A stretch of DNA of 64,000 bases from Ichthyophthirius multifiliis (GCF_000220395.1 NW_004086339.1:1-64000); one strand, 5' to 3'; counted from the first letter of the stretch, positions 12,721 through 29,029 are shown. The notes: a model not told the origin generated them from the sequence alone. Numbers and translations are program-made.

Positions 12721-14154
12721 TTTCAATATCATTATTATTATTTTCATTATTTTGGAAACTTTATATTTATTGAATATTATTGTTTTCACTAGATTGATTA
12801 TTTGAATTTTCCTACTTTTTTTGTATATAATTTTATTTAAATATTAAACATATATATATTAAGTTAGTTTTACTTATTACAAATTCTAAAATTATTATCT
12901 ATTATTTTATTAAAATATATTTTCTTATTAAATAATTTATTATTAAATAATATTTTCTTATTAATTATATTAGTTTATTCTTTATTAATTATTTAATACT
13001 TAAATATTATTATTAATAGAATCTATATATCTATTATAATAATTATTTATTTATTCAATACTTTCTTCACTTTAACTTTAATATTCTTCATTTTCATCGT
13101 TTTCTATTTCTTAATCTTAACTATATTCACTATTTTAATTATTATCTTAATCCAACCTTTCTTAATCCTCATCCCCACTATCACCATCATTCAAATCATT
13201 TTATGGCAGCATTAATTAATGAAAAAATATATGCACAAGTCTCTCCGGTCCAATTTATTAATGTAATTATGGTGGAACTAAATCAAATTCATTATTATGC
13301 TCTTAATCCACATTTTAAAAGATGAAAACTTCATGTAAAAAATCAAAAAAAGTTGGAATATTACTTAGTGAATTTCTAAAAAGATCAAAAGACTAAAATT
13401 TAATAAATTTCATTTTTTAAAAATCATATAAAGCAATACAATCTGCATATTAGTATTTAGCAAACGGAATAATACAATATTAAGAATTCAACTAAATAAT
13501 TTTATAAATTCTGTTTATTTTTTTCTTTTATAATTCCGTATTTGGGAACTATTTTTTTTTATTATTTATTAAATCACATACTGATAAAAAGGGTTTACTT
13601 CTAATACTTTTTTCCTTTATTTTATTCTTTATTTATTCATTATATGCTAAATAAGCATTAGCATATTTCATCATTTTTTCCTATGTAAATCCTTTCACTA
13701 AATTAAAAAATATCTTCTTCAATTCTTATTAATAATAATTATTTTTTATTGTATATTTGGTCTTTATTCTTTATTAAAATTCCTTAAACGTATTATTTCC
13801 ATTTACATTAGGTGGCTTTAATAATTGAAGGATTTCTTATAAATCACACTCGAAATCAAAGCTTTTAGTTTAGTATTTGTCCTATATATATGTAAATAAT
13901 TATTCTTTAAAACATTCAATGTGTAAAAATGTATGAGTTTTGTGTAATCTTTGAATACATATTCTACAGATATATTTACTATTAAATATACAATATTAGT
14001 TAAAGCATATATATTCTATTTGACGTTTATGTATATTACATTGGTTAGGATTTTCGTTTATTAAAAAATCAAAAATATGATGTTATTTAATATTATTTAA
14101 TCTTTATTCTAATATGTTTAGATTAGAATATTAATTTTAGTTTGTATTTCCCAT
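11795..14154 (-). CDS. B-box-like zinc-finger protein with Asn tract
   Basis: Two exons with one 59-nt intron at 12815-12873, giving 766 codons from ATG 14154-14152 to TGA 11797-11795. Near residues 39-80 a Cys/His cluster (CNIHKRQIEYIC, CRICIQRLH, then H-x-H) matches the spacing of B-box-type zinc fingers, which are very numerous in ciliates. The middle is acidic and Gln-rich, then comes a 15-residue Asn run. The C-terminal 250 residues have short beta-like segments with aromatic and Cys residues but no motif I recognise; they could form a propeller-like domain. B-box proteins usually act as protein-interaction or ubiquitin-ligase components. No RING is present here. The role is unknown. Confidence 0.65.
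12671..12715 (-). repeat. Asn tract, 15 consecutive AAT codons
   Basis: ATT trinucleotide run on the plus strand, read as AAT (Asn) in the B-box-like gene. It also generates two spurious opposing open frames of poly-Ile at 12580-12805, which are not genes. Confidence 0.9.
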
Positions 14155-14656
14155 TTATTTATTTTTTTATAAATATATGTATATTTTATTTTATTAATTC
14201 CTTTTTTTCCTTTTTTTTATTTTAATATATTATTAGTATTTTTTAAAAAATAAAAATAAAGAAAAAGTAGTTTGTATTCTATTTTTATATTGATTAATTA
14301 TTTGTATAAAAATAAAAAAAAATTTCTATATATATATATTATTTTTTAATATATTTATATTATAATACATAATTTTAATATATTAGGTAGTTTTTAATCT
14401 ATTTTAAATATACACTTCTATTGTATATATAATATAAAATTTTTAATTTTTAAAATATATAAGTTTTAAAATTTAAATTTCTCTTTAAAATTATATTTAT
14501 TCTATAATTAATAAAATCTTTAAAAATAAATAAATTTCATAAAATAAAAAAATTAAAAATATTATTTTTCTATAAATTGTGTTATAAAATATATATTATA
14601 TTTTAATAATTTTATTTTCATTATTAAAAAAATAAATTTGATATTAATTTTTTTAA

Positions 14657-14702
<46 letters not shown>

Positions 14703-14753
14703 AACATTATATCTTATAATAAAATAAAAATATATATAAATAAATTTTTATTT
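14155..14753. other. Intergenic, AT-rich
   Basis: About 600 bp between two minus-strand genes, ending in an AT dinucleotide tract at 14660-14697. It includes the 5' region of the B-box-like gene and the 3' end of the AP-4 gene. Nothing else seen. Confidence 0.5.
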
Positions 14754-15280
14754 TCAACTTAAAATATTGTTATTCTTTAAAAATCCTTCAACATATTTGC
14801 TGAAAAATGCAGCTAATTCTTCATTCTAACATTTACTAACTAAACTTAAAGTTTTTAAAATTTGATTGATTTCTATTTCTAAATAAACAATTTCATTAGA
14901 CGGAATCTTTTTTAATTTTAACAAAATATAATATAACAAAAATATTAATTACATGTTTTGAATAAAAATAAAATTTCAAAGTATCATCTTATTCGCCTTA
15001 AGCAGCACTATAAATTCTATATAATTTAAACAAATCTTCGAAACTTTATTCTGTAATATAAGAGCTTTAATTCAATAATCTTGTAATAGTTGCGCTTAAA
15101 AAATATATTTTTTAAAAAATAATATAAATTTAATAAAAAACCCTTCATTTAGATTTTCCCAAGCATTTTCATATTCATCTGAATCGTAAATAAAGTTTAA
15201 TACTAAATCATTAGTATTTATATCTTAAAGTCTTGGTATTCCAAAGTTATCATCTAAATCTAATAAATTTAAAGTATCTG

Positions 15281-15342
<62 letters not shown>

Positions 15343-18131
15343 TAATTAGGATATTATTATTAGTCAAATTAATCATTCTTTAATCATAATAAAAAAATAT
15401 AAAAATATATGTAAATATATAAATTTTTATATTTTTATATATATATAAATATATAAATAAATATAAATTTATTTATATACTTATAAATATATTTACATAT
15501 ATATATATATATATATTTAATTTACTGATTCTATTAAATCTTCAATAATATGAGTAGGTCCAGCTTATTATTATTATTTTGAAGTTTCATAATCTGTCTA
15601 AACTTATAATTATTATTCTTACTTATCATCATTTTAAATTTATTCATCTATAAGTTCTTTATTTCTTTTATATGATATATATTTTTCATAATTTTATTTG
15701 ATTTAATTATAAAAATAAAAATGTTACCTTTACAAATTAAAATAACTAAATGGTTTAACATATTTATCTTAAGGTTTTCTATAAATGATAGCTAAAGTAT
15801 TAAATTCATTACAAACTTTTTAATTAGAATCTTCTTCTTCTTCTGAGAATTTCGAAATAGCCTTAGAATGTCTATTAATCATAATTTACTTAAACCCTTC
15901 TATATCATTTTACATAGCCCTATAAAAGAAAGCTGCTCTATCTTTTAAATCAATATCTTCATCTTTATTATTTAAAATGCTTTTAAATAAATATCCAAGT
16001 TAATTTTTCATTTCATCTGGACTTCTTAAGAACATTTTAATACAAGTAACTAAGTACTTTTTTAAAAAAAATTAAAAAAAATATAATAAAAAAAAAATAC
16101 AGTTTATTTCACAAGAATAGATTCTTATTAATCTTCTGAAATTAAATTTTCAATAATATAAGAGGAATCAGGTATTTAATTAGAGAATTCGCCAAAAATC
16201 CATAAAAGGGCAGACTTTGAATTTGGTTCAGTAACATAATCTATACAATCAGGAATACAATCAGATATTTAATTAAATATATGTGGATATTTTCTCAATA
16301 TATCTTAAAAAGCAACTAAAGTATTATTAGTAATATATTCTTTATGCATAGTTATAAAATTCGAAAGTTAATTAATAATAGGTGTTGCCATTTCTTATAA
16401 TCTGCAAGCAATCTAACCTAATGTTTTAATTGATTCTTTCGCTAATTCATTATCTACATCAGTTACATATTCTCCTAATTCGTTCATTATATCTCCTATA
16501 TTGCTTTCATTTGCTAAACTAGAAATTATATTTAATTTCAAATTTTTAATATAAGTAGGTTCATCTGCTTTACAATAAAATTATTTAAACTCTTCTTAAA
16601 AAAATTAAGCTCCTCCTCTATAAAAAAATTATATTATAAATAAAAAAAATATTATATATATATATATATATTAATATGTTTCTACCTTTAATTAATAACT
16701 TAAATATGTGAAAGAACAGTATATGCGATTTCGAAACTACTTGTAGTCTCTGTTGAAGCCATTAGTGTAATTAAAGGAGCTATATTATATAAATAGATAA
16801 AAATTAATATATTTATAATATATATAATAATAAATATATATATATATATATATATATAAATATATATATAAATAAAAAATATAAAAAAAAATTACATATA
16901 TAAATGAATATATATTTAAATAAATTAATTTACTTTTCACTCTTTTAAGAATAGATTTATATACTGTAGGGTTATTAACTGTGAAATTCATAAAAATCTT
17001 AATAGTAGCTAAAACAACTGAGATACAAGATTATTTAAGTCTATCATCTAACAAATTCTATAAAATAATATAAACAAAAATTATTAATAAATAAATATAT
17101 AAATATATATATATATATTTTATTTAAAATTATTAAAAAAAATTAAATAATATTAAAATAAATTATAAATGCATATATATAAATAAATATATATAATAAA
17201 AATACCATCATGTCATACATTTCATCATCATTTTTGGGTGTATATCTAGATAATAATTGTAAAACAATTACTTAACCCCAATTACTAAAATTTTTTAAAT
17301 TATTTAATAAATGAATAATCATTTATCTATAAGTTTTAATTCCACCTTAATCTGCTAAAATCTCATTCAACGCACTTATAGCATTCTAAACAACCAAAGA
17401 ATCTGGATCTTTCACCATTTTATATAAACTATCTATAATATCACTATTTTTAATAGTTTCTGGATTCATATAAAATACTTTTACACAACCCATAATAGCT
17501 GTTTTGCGTACATAAGGATCTAAATCTTATAGCCCATCCTATATAGAATTCATTAAATACTCAAAAGAACCTGAAAAGCGGAGAGAGCATAATGAACGTA
17601 AAGCTAATCCTCTTATTTTTCCATCTTTATGTTTAGTGTCTTTTATAAAAGTATTTATTGCCATAAGGGCTGTATTAGGATTTTATTCAGCATAATTAGT
17701 TAAATATAAATAAATCATTTTTTTATTTATTATATCATTTGTTTATGATACTATACACATTTAATCAAATAATTTAGATACGTCAATTCCTATAGATTTT
17801 TTAAAAAATATTTTAAATAAAATATTTTATTACCTAATGTCATGTATGCTATTACTTTTTTTATTAATTCACGTTTTTTTTTATCATCTTTTTCGAATAC
17901 GTTTTTTTTAAAATGCTTATTATTATATTTTAATTTTTTTTATTTTTATTTATTTATTTATTACTCTTTTAATTCATCAACTTCTCCTCTTTTTACTTAT
18001 TCAAAATATTAGGGATTTGTAGAAGACTTTTTAATAGATGAAGATGGAACAGAAGTAGAATTAGATGAATTTCTAATATTTGAATTGTATGAAGATTAAA
18101 TATTATTATTTTAATAATGAACACCTTTCAT
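14754..18131 (-). CDS. AP4B1: AP-4 adaptor complex beta subunit (beta4-adaptin)
   Basis: Multi-exon gene starting at ATG 18131-18129 and ending at TGA 14756-14754. The trunk shows the beta-adaptin signature: VIAYMTLG joined across an intron (17790-17833) to IDVSKLF, then KKMIYLYLTNYAEQNP, GLALRSLCSLR and DPYVRKTAIMGCVKVF. The stretch ALNEILADQGG...HLLNNL...NWGQVIVLQLLSRYTP matches AP-4 beta more closely than AP-1/2 or AP-3. Further exons give the HEAT-like trunk (LLWIFGEFSNQIPDS). A low-complexity hinge with 19 glutamines is followed by a short C-terminal ear ending near 14754. AP-4 forms a clathrin-independent coat at the trans-Golgi. Other introns lie near 17060-17206, 16779-16932, 16622-16685, about 16054-16100, 15668-15727, 15366-15525 and in the ear. 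Confidence 0.9.
15282..15338 (-). repeat. Poly-Gln tract, 19 consecutive TAA codons
   Basis: A pure TTA run on the plus strand, read in the AP-4 beta frame as TAA, i.e. Gln in this code. The frame is fixed on both sides: upstream ...DQQQYPNQH and downstream SDTLNLLDLDDN. It lies between trunk and ear, where the disordered hinge is expected. Confidence 0.85.
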
Positions 18132-18206
18132 TTATTTTTATATATTTTATTTAAAATTTTGTTTTATTAAAAATATAAATATATATAAATATATATATAT
18201 ATTTTA

Positions 18207-18242
<36 letters not shown>

Positions 18243-18811
18243 TATATCTTTTATTATTTAATACATTTTTTATAATGTGATTATAAATAATATTTAATTT
18301 TGATATATAAAAAAAGATAAGTAATAAATATATAATATTAAAATAAATATTTATATTATAATATAAAAATAATTTTTAAATATAAACTTTATATAAATAT
18401 CAATAAATTAATTTATTTATTAAATATATAATATGTATTATATTATTTTAATAATTTGATCATATTTAATATATTTCGATATTTATTTATTTTATTAATA
18501 TTTATCTAATTCAATAAAAAAAACTAATATGTTAATTAATTATATATATATATATATTAATATATTTTATATTTTTATATATTATTCAATATTATAATTT
18601 TTATATAAAATATATTAAATGTTAATTGTTTTAAATTTATATGTTTTTAAATTATTCTTAATAATTTTATTTTATTATTACTTATTTTTTAAAATTATAC
18701 CAAAAAAATAATTAAATTTTTTAAATTTTTATTTCTTTCTTAAATTTACTAATTATCTTTTATTTATTTATAAAAAATTAATTATTTTTAGAATAGTTTT
18801 TTTATTTATAC

Positions 18812-18851
<40 letters not shown>

Positions 18852-20092
18852 AATAAAATTTTCTTAATATTTTTATTATTTAAAAAAATTAAATAAAAAT
18901 ATTATTTTACTATTAATAATAAAATAAAATTTTTATATTTATTTATATATATATAATTATATATTTATTTTTATTATATTATAATTTTTTTTAAATTAAA
19001 TAGATAAATTATTACTCTTATTTACATAACCTATATTTTATATTTTTTTTTATTAGTTAAAGTTTACATTAAAATTTATATAATTTTATAATTCATATAT
19101 TATGAATAAGCTAAAAATTTTAGATTTATTGTTAAATCTTTATTAATAGCCTAATTCTATTTTTTTACATTATAAATTCTATAAAAATATAATTTTTATA
19201 TTTTTTATCTTTAATTTTAACTATATTTTAATAATTCATTTATATAGAATTATAATATGTGAAATTTTTTTATTTTATTAGAAAATAAAATTTTTGTTTT
19301 TACTTATTAAGTTAAATAAAAAAATATTTATAACTTTTATGTTATATATTAAATATCAGTTTATTTAAATATAAATATTTATGATATTTTTATATAAAAA
19401 AAATCTACAATTTATTATGAATAATTTTAATAATATAAAATAAAATTAATATATAAAAAAAAATTGATATTAACTTCATATAAAAAAATATAAATTTTAT
19501 TGATAAATTTTTTAAATTCAATATATAAACAAATCCTAAAAATATTTAAATATACTAAAAAAGATTAATAATAATTTAATATAATTTTAAAAATATATTA
19601 ATTTTTTAAAGATGATAAAATATATTATCATTTAAATAAATATATATATTTATTATAATAAAATTTTTATTTAAATAAAATAAATCTTATAAATATTTAT
19701 CATTTTTTATATAAATAAAATTTAATAAAATAATACAAGTTTTTAATAAATCATATATATAAAATACTAAAATATGTTATTTTATTTTAAAAAATATATA
19801 ATTATTAAAATATGGTTAAAATAATTTATTTCAAAAACAATAAATAATATTATTATAATTTAAATAACTTTTTTATTATAATATTAGATTTTTACTATCT
19901 ATTATTTTTATATGTTTAATTTAATTATTATAAAATATATTTAACTAATAACAATATAAATTGTTTTATATTATTTATAAAAATATATTTTAAAGTTATA
20001 ACAATTAAAAAAAATATATGTATATAAATATATTTGTTATTTATTATATTATAGTTATTAATATATAAGGATAAAATATATTAATATTATCT
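18132..20092. other. Long intergenic region, AT-rich
   Basis: Nearly 2 kb with no coding stretch on either strand. It has AT tracts at about 18206-18238 and 18815-18849, and many A or T runs. It contains the 5' region of the AP-4 beta gene. No RNA gene, repeat family or mobile-element signature seen. Confidence 0.6.
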
Positions 20093-20220
20093 TCAATTTT
20101 TTTAATATTTAAGATTATTTTATTACAAATCTTAAATATTTAATACCTATATGTTATTTAATGATATATTTATGTCTGATTTAAATTAGTTATTTAAATA
20201 AAGTCTATTATTTAAATAAC

Positions 20221-20282
<62 letters not shown>

Positions 20283-22180
20283 AAAATCTTTTAATTTGTA
20301 TTGTTTTGAAGATTTACATTCTATAATATACCTTCTAAAAGTTTTTGTAGAATATGTTATTATGACTTTTATTAAAAATATATATTTATTATTATTAGTT
20401 AATAATAATTTTAATTATAAATTGTTTACATCTTAATAATAATGAAATTTTTAATTTTATGTTTAATGCATTTATTAGGTAGCAATTTATTAAACAAAAT
20501 TATCAACATTAATTTAACTTTATATTTTTTCATCTAACCATATTCTATTTTATAAAACTTAAATAATTTATAATATTTTTTTATTTAAAAAAAATTATTT
20601 ACGATTTTCAAAATTATAATTTTCTAATTTATTTTCAAATTGAAAATTTTTTTATTTATCTTTTTATTAATTTATATTTTCTTAAATATTATTTGTTTAT
20701 ATTTTTTTATTTATTTAAAATATATTATTGTTATTGAGATTTGGATTATCTTCTTATTCTTATTCAACTTTTTCTTTAATCTATTCTTATTACATTTATT
20801 ATGAATTTTCCGAATTTAATCTATCATAAGATTATTTTTCCCTTTTTTTCGTTAAATTACTAATTATTTAAAAATATAAAATAGAATATATACATTTCTG
20901 AATCTTATTATTTATCTTCATATTAAGCTTCATTTACTTTAGAATTTTCTTGTTTTTCTAATTCCTATTTAATATAAAATTATTTGACTCAAGTTTATAA
21001 TATATAAATACATTTTTTTATTAAAATTGCTAAAATGTATCTAAAAATATGTTTAATAATCCAGACTTTTATACAAAAGTAAAATAAAAATAAAATAAAA
21101 TAAATTATTATAATATCATATTATATTATATATTTATGATTACATAAGGATCTTTCTAACTTTTTTTTTTTTCTATTTGTTTTCTTTAAATTTTATAAAA
21201 ATATTTAATTTTTTTTAAAAAAAAATATTGAAATAAATAAATACTTTCATTAATTTGCTTTTTTTTGTTTTTTGTCAATTTTTATTTTTAAAATTCATTT
21301 TAATTTTTAAGCTTTTTACTATTATTTTATTTACTAATATAATTTGTTTCACAATAATTTTCATCTGCAAATTTCTACATTTTAAAATTATTAATTAATA
21401 AAATAATAATAAAATAAAAAAATATTATATATATATAAAAAAAAGTCTATTTTTATATGTATTATATATGTATATTTCCAAAAAAAATATATATATATAT
21501 TATTGTTTTTTTTTAATCTAACTGGTTTTTTTCTTATTTTCCTTATCTTATATCCACCTTTATTTGAATTTTCCTTATCATCTTTTGTATAAATAAAATA
21601 AATATTCTTTAATAAGTATTTTTTTTATTTATATTTTTAATAAATAAATTACCATTTTTTGATGATTATGTTTCTACCTGTTATTAGATATCTTAAAAGT
21701 TAGATAAATCATTATTTATAGAACATTTCTTATTACCTATATTATTTAAAAGCTGAAAATTGTTTTCTTTTTAAAATATTAGATATTCTTATTGGTCTTC
21801 TTTTACATTAATATTATCTAAAAAGTTTTTTTTATTATTTAAGTCTTTCTACTTAGTTTTTTCTTTTTATTTATAGTTTAAATTTCTTTGACCTTTAATT
21901 TACTTTTAGCTAGAACTGTCTATGAATTACTATTTTAATATAATTTATTAAGAGAATATATCGAAACAAACATATATATTATATATTTCTTTTTTTTTTA
22001 CATTTTATGAATATAAGGAATTGGGTACTTTTTATCTTTTAATTTAACTTTGGCTACCTTTTTATAAATATTTAATTATTTAAAATTATTAATTGTGTCT
22101 AAAAATAGTTATATAATTTGTATTATTTATATTTTATTTTTTATACTTTTAATATGTTCTACATTTTCTGTATCTATCAT
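20093..22180 (-). CDS. Unrecognised K/E/N/Q-rich protein with C-terminal Gln tract
   Basis: A multi-exon gene supported by alternating richer exons and A/T-only introns with GT...AG ends. Exon 1 (ATG at 22180-22178) encodes a Lys/Ile-rich segment ending KKYPIPYIH. Later exons read NINVKEDQQEYLIFQKE, KENSNKGGYKIRKIRKK, KFADENYCETNY, ELEKQENSKVNEAQ and NRIWLDEKIQSQINVDNF. The last exon reads HILQKLLEGILQNVNLQ, KIF and 20 glutamines, and ends at TGA 20095-20093. A phase-0 intron of about 60 nt before the last exon joins the two frames. No domain is recognised: it is charged, low in hydrophobics and probably largely disordered, with a basic patch near the middle. Exon joins between 20860 and 21500 are approximate. 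Confidence 0.55.
20222..20281 (-). repeat. Poly-Gln tract, 20 consecutive TAA codons
   Basis: A pure TTA run on the plus strand. In the only flanking frame that stays coding (KIF before, SYLNNRLYLNNQ after, TGA at 20093) it reads as TAA = Gln. It is the longest of the TAA-coded tracts in the window. Confidence 0.75.
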
Positions 22181-22525
22181 TTTTTTTTTTTTTTTATTTT
22201 TAATTTTTTTATTTTTTTTTTTAATCTTTTAAATAATATAATATATTCGTATTTATAAAATGAATATAGTAAATTTTTATGTATTTTATTAATTTATAAT
22301 TTTTTTTTCTATTTTCTGTTTTTTTAATTTAACTTTCAATGTTTAATTTTTAATAATACTTTTTATTATTTTATTATATATATATAATAAATACAAATTT
22401 AAGTGAAATATAAAAAAAAGTATATAAAAATAGTTTGATTTTCATTTTGATTATTATTTAATTTTGAATATAATTTAAGTTTTGATTTTCATTTTAATTA
22501 TAATTTTTATATATATATATAAATT

Positions 22526-22567
<42 letters not shown>

Positions 22568-24356
22568 TTAATATTTATATTATTATATATTATATATTAC
22601 TATTTATATATAATTTTTTTATTTTTTAATAATAAATCTATTTAATTTTCTTAATTTTTTAAATAATTTATAAATTATTTAATTTTAATGCTAATTATAT
22701 TATTTTTTAATATTATATTTCTATATTTTATTTATTATAATAATTATAACTAAATTAAATTTAATAAAATTAATTTTTTATTCTATTAAATATATAAATA
22801 AAAAAAAATATATGAATTATTAATTTAATATTAATAAAATTAATATATTATTTTTTAATTATTTTTTTTTTAACAATTATTATTTTATAAATCTTATTAT
22901 TTTTTTTTATATATTTATTAATATATAATATTAAATCTTCTTAAATTATTTATATAAATTTTACTTTAATATTTTATAGTTATAATTTCATATATATTTT
23001 TCTCCTTTAATTAGTTTTTTATCATTCAAGTAATATCACATAATATCTATTACTGTTATTTATATATTTATATATAGTATTTAAAATTTCAATAGATATA
23101 TATTTTTTAGATCTTTTTTGTTTAATTTTTTTTTTTTATCTAAATATAAATAATTCGATTTTTTTATGGTATAATATATTGTATATTTTTATCGATATTT
23201 ATTTTTAAAAGAATAAATAAAAATAATCTGCTTTTAAATACAATCAGATTTTTTATACTATACCTTTCAGTTTTTATTTTATATTTAATTTTTTTTATTT
23301 TTCATATTATTAATTTAATAATATTAAATCTATCATTTTTTTTTTATAAAAAGAATGCATATTAATTTATATTTTTTAATAATTCACAATTCACAGTGAA
23401 TACTTTTGGCGAATTTGAATTTATTTTATTAGCAATAAATATTTTAAGAAATATATCATATATACAATATACAATAAAATTTATAATATTAAGCGAATAA
23501 TTTCTTAAATTAATAAGAAAAATAATATTCTGTTAAATGTAATAAATGAAAAAGAAAATATTGAATATATAGAATATATTTCCATTTTATATTAAAAAAT
23601 GATTATTTACTAAAAATGTTAATATATTTTTTTATTTTTTTAAAATTTTAAATATAAAAACATTTTTTACAAGATAAAATATATATTATAAAAAATTAGA
23701 TATATTGAAGAAATTTATAATAAAATAAGATTTTCAATAATAAAATAATTTTTATTAATTTATTTATTTTTAGCCTTTTAATATTTTTTAATTATATATT
23801 CTATTTGTCAACTCTTAAAAATCATTTAATCTCATAATCTATGCATATATCCTTGATTATCATTTTTATTATATATTTTATTATCCTTGTTTTTATTATA
23901 CATTTATATTTTAATTATATTGTATTTTTTTTTTCAAAAAAAAGAATAAATTAAAATATCATTTTTTTGCTGTAATAAACAAATATTAATTTTTTTTAAA
24001 AAAATTTGTTTAATTTAATAATTTAGTATAAAACAAAATTTTATTTTTATAATAATTTATATATAAGATTTCTAATTTATTATGTTTAAGTAATAAAAAA
24101 AATTATCTATAAATATATAATTAATATTATAACATTAAAAAATAAATGATTTTAAATTAATAATAGACCATTTAAAAAAAATATTTAATTACATATTATA
24201 ATATTTAAAATAACCAAAATAAATAAAAAAAATGAAATAAATAAAAATATAAAAATACAAAAATATAAATGTATAATAATATGTAAGAATTTATAAAAAA
24301 ATAATATTTTATTTTATACATTAAAATATAATAATTTCTATTGACATTATTCTAAA
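22181..24356. other. Long intergenic region, AT-rich
   Basis: Over 2 kb of A/T sequence. An AT tract lies at about 22531-22562. Most is empty; the one stretch with mildly coding-like content is at 23385-23650 and is listed separately. Confidence 0.55.
23385..23650 (+). pseudogene. Possible gene remnant or orphan exon
   Basis: This short stretch stands out from its surroundings by having GGC, GCA, AGC and GAA codons. One frame reads TFGEFEFILLAINILRN and continues through IILSEQFLKLIRK. After a frame change it reads NEKENIEYIEYISIL. The pattern of Leu/Ile with Asn (AINILRNIS) is faintly armadillo-like. There is no start, no stop context and no neighbouring exon, so a decayed duplicate or chance are both possible. 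Confidence 0.2.
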
Positions 24357-25091
24357 TCATATTTCTTTTTATAAAAGTTCCCTACAATATGGACATTTAT
24401 TACTTTATTAAATCCACTATCCAATACACTTAATATGAAATTCATGATTACATTAAAGTTTTCTTACTTTTTGATTTTTTAGAATTTCTTCTAAGCAAAT
24501 ACAACAAACCGTTTATTCTTTACACTCTACAATTTACTTTTCTTCTTAAATTTTTAATTTTTATTACGCATCTATTTTTCTTTTTAACCTCAAAGCTTAT
24601 GAAATTAACAATGGTTTCATGTTCTCATCTTCTAATTCGTAATTATAATATATATATAAAGCTTTTTAAATATATTAATATGCTTCTTATATCATATCTT
24701 GAGCTAAAAGAACATTAGAAATCGATACTAAACATGTTCCTTCCCTTGAATAATGTTTGTCTTAATTTTAGTATATTTTTAATGCATTGTTATAATAATT
24801 TAATGTTTAATTATAATCCTTTTATTTTTAAAATAATATAGCAGTTTTTTTATATGTCGAGGCTAAAAATAAAGAATTTTAACCAAATTTTTATTTCTAA
24901 AGTTAAATAGCTTCTTTATATAAAGAATATGATTCTTAAAATTTTTAGTTATCTTTATTTTCTTGAGCTTATTCAAGTAGATTTTTTATTTTTTCGTTTT
25001 CTGGGTTGTCTATTTAGACTTCACTTCCTTAATTTTGGATTAAAAAAATATTTTCGTTATATTATTATTATTCTTATAATTTTTTATTCAT
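24357..25091 (-). CDS. TPR-RING finger protein (probable E3 ligase)
   Basis: Single-exon frame of 244 codons, ATG 25091-25089 to TGA 24359-24357. The middle has tetratricopeptide-like helices (about residues 45-165: ESYSLYKEAIQLQKQ, TLNYYNNALKIYQNQ, EAYQYIQKALYIYYN), spaced as in TPR proteins that record tandem helices of 30-40 residues. The last 50 residues form a complete RING-H2 finger: CCICLEEI, then C-x-H-x-F-H-x-x-C (CNHEFHIKC) and CPYCRELL. The RING should recruit an E2 enzyme while the TPR part binds a partner. No membrane segment is seen. Target unknown. The RING sits so close to the C-terminus that little else can follow. Confidence 0.8.
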
Positions 25092-26386
25092 TTTTTTAAA
25101 TTTTTATATTATATATTTATATTTTAATTTAATTTTTTTATATTTTTATTTTTATTTTGTTTCTTTAATAAAATATATATCAAATAAATGTAAATTAAAT
25201 TTTTTTAAACTATTATTTACTCTCGTTATAATATATAAAAATATTAGTAATAAATCAAAAAGGTTAATTTAACTTAGTCTATTATAAAAAAATTTAAAAA
25301 AAAATATTTAAAAAAATAAAAGAATAAATAAATATTTATATTCTTATAAATATATATATTTTTTTCTTTATTAAATGAATTTAGAGTTACTATTTTTTTT
25401 TAATAAAATAAATAATATAATTTTCATTTTTATCTTTTATTTTAAAAATTTGATTTGTTACTAACGTAGTAACTAAATTAAATTATATATAATTATTTAT
25501 TCAATATAATTATTTGCCCTATTTTTATATTTAATAAAACTATAAAATTAATGAAGATAAAATAAAAAAAAGTTAAATTATATAAAAAATAGAAAGCAAC
25601 ATAAAATTAAGTGATTAAATAAATAAAAAATAAGCAAATTATAAATACAAAAAAAAAAGATTATTAAAAATGTTATATTTTTTATATAAAAATAAAATGA
25701 TTTTTTTAAAAATAAATATAAAGAAAAATATTAAAAAACTATTATATAAATACATATATATATATATATATATATACATATATTTATTTATTATAATTTC
25801 CTATAATATATAATTATATTTTTTAATAAAATTTATATTTTATATATTAATTATTATTTGTGTTAAGTTTTTTACTTTTTTTTTTTTTTTTTTTTTCAAA
25901 ATAATAAAAAAAAATGAATTTTAAATTAAATATATAGAAAAATATATTATCATATAAAAATATTAAAAATAAAAAAATAAAACATAAAATGATTATTTAG
26001 ATTATAATATTATATTTTAAAAAATATATAATATTTTAAAAAAATATAAATTCATATTAATTTTATAATTTTGATTTCAAAATAAATAAAAAATATTCTT
26101 TATATATATATATATATATAGATTTTTTAAATATTTTTTCATATATATTTATTAATATTTATCTTTTTTTTTTAATTACTTAATTTTATATAAAATATTA
26201 AGAAAAATTACTTTAATTTAAATTATTAAAAAACTAAAAAAATGTATAAAGAAGGTAAAATAATATAATAAATTTATATATATAACAATATACCATTTAT
26301 AAAAAATAGATTAAATTAATCCCTTTTCCGAATAAACTAATTAAATTAATTTCTCTTATTAAAACTAATTCCAAAGAACTTTAAAA
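25092..26386. promoter_or_regulatory. Divergent intergenic region
   Basis: 1.3 kb between the starts of the TPR-RING gene and the SRPK gene. It is A/T-rich with T18 near 25878-25896 and an AT tract at about 25755-25776. It must contain both promoters; no element can be named. Confidence 0.4.

Positions 26387-29029
<2,643 letters not shown>

Noticed and set aside
12580-12805. Two overlapping open frames on opposite strands (69 and 62 codons, poly-Ile)
   Set aside because: Both are out-of-frame readings of the ATT repeat and flanks in the B-box-like gene, where the real frame gives poly-Asn.
16785-16991. Minus-strand open frame of 68 codons under the standard code
   Set aside because: Its first part is a real AP-4 beta exon, but the poly-Ile/Tyr part is the following intron; it is not a separate gene.
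23393-23411. Small palindrome around TCACAGTGA as an operator
   Set aside because: It is a single short match with no gene start nearby, and could be chance.
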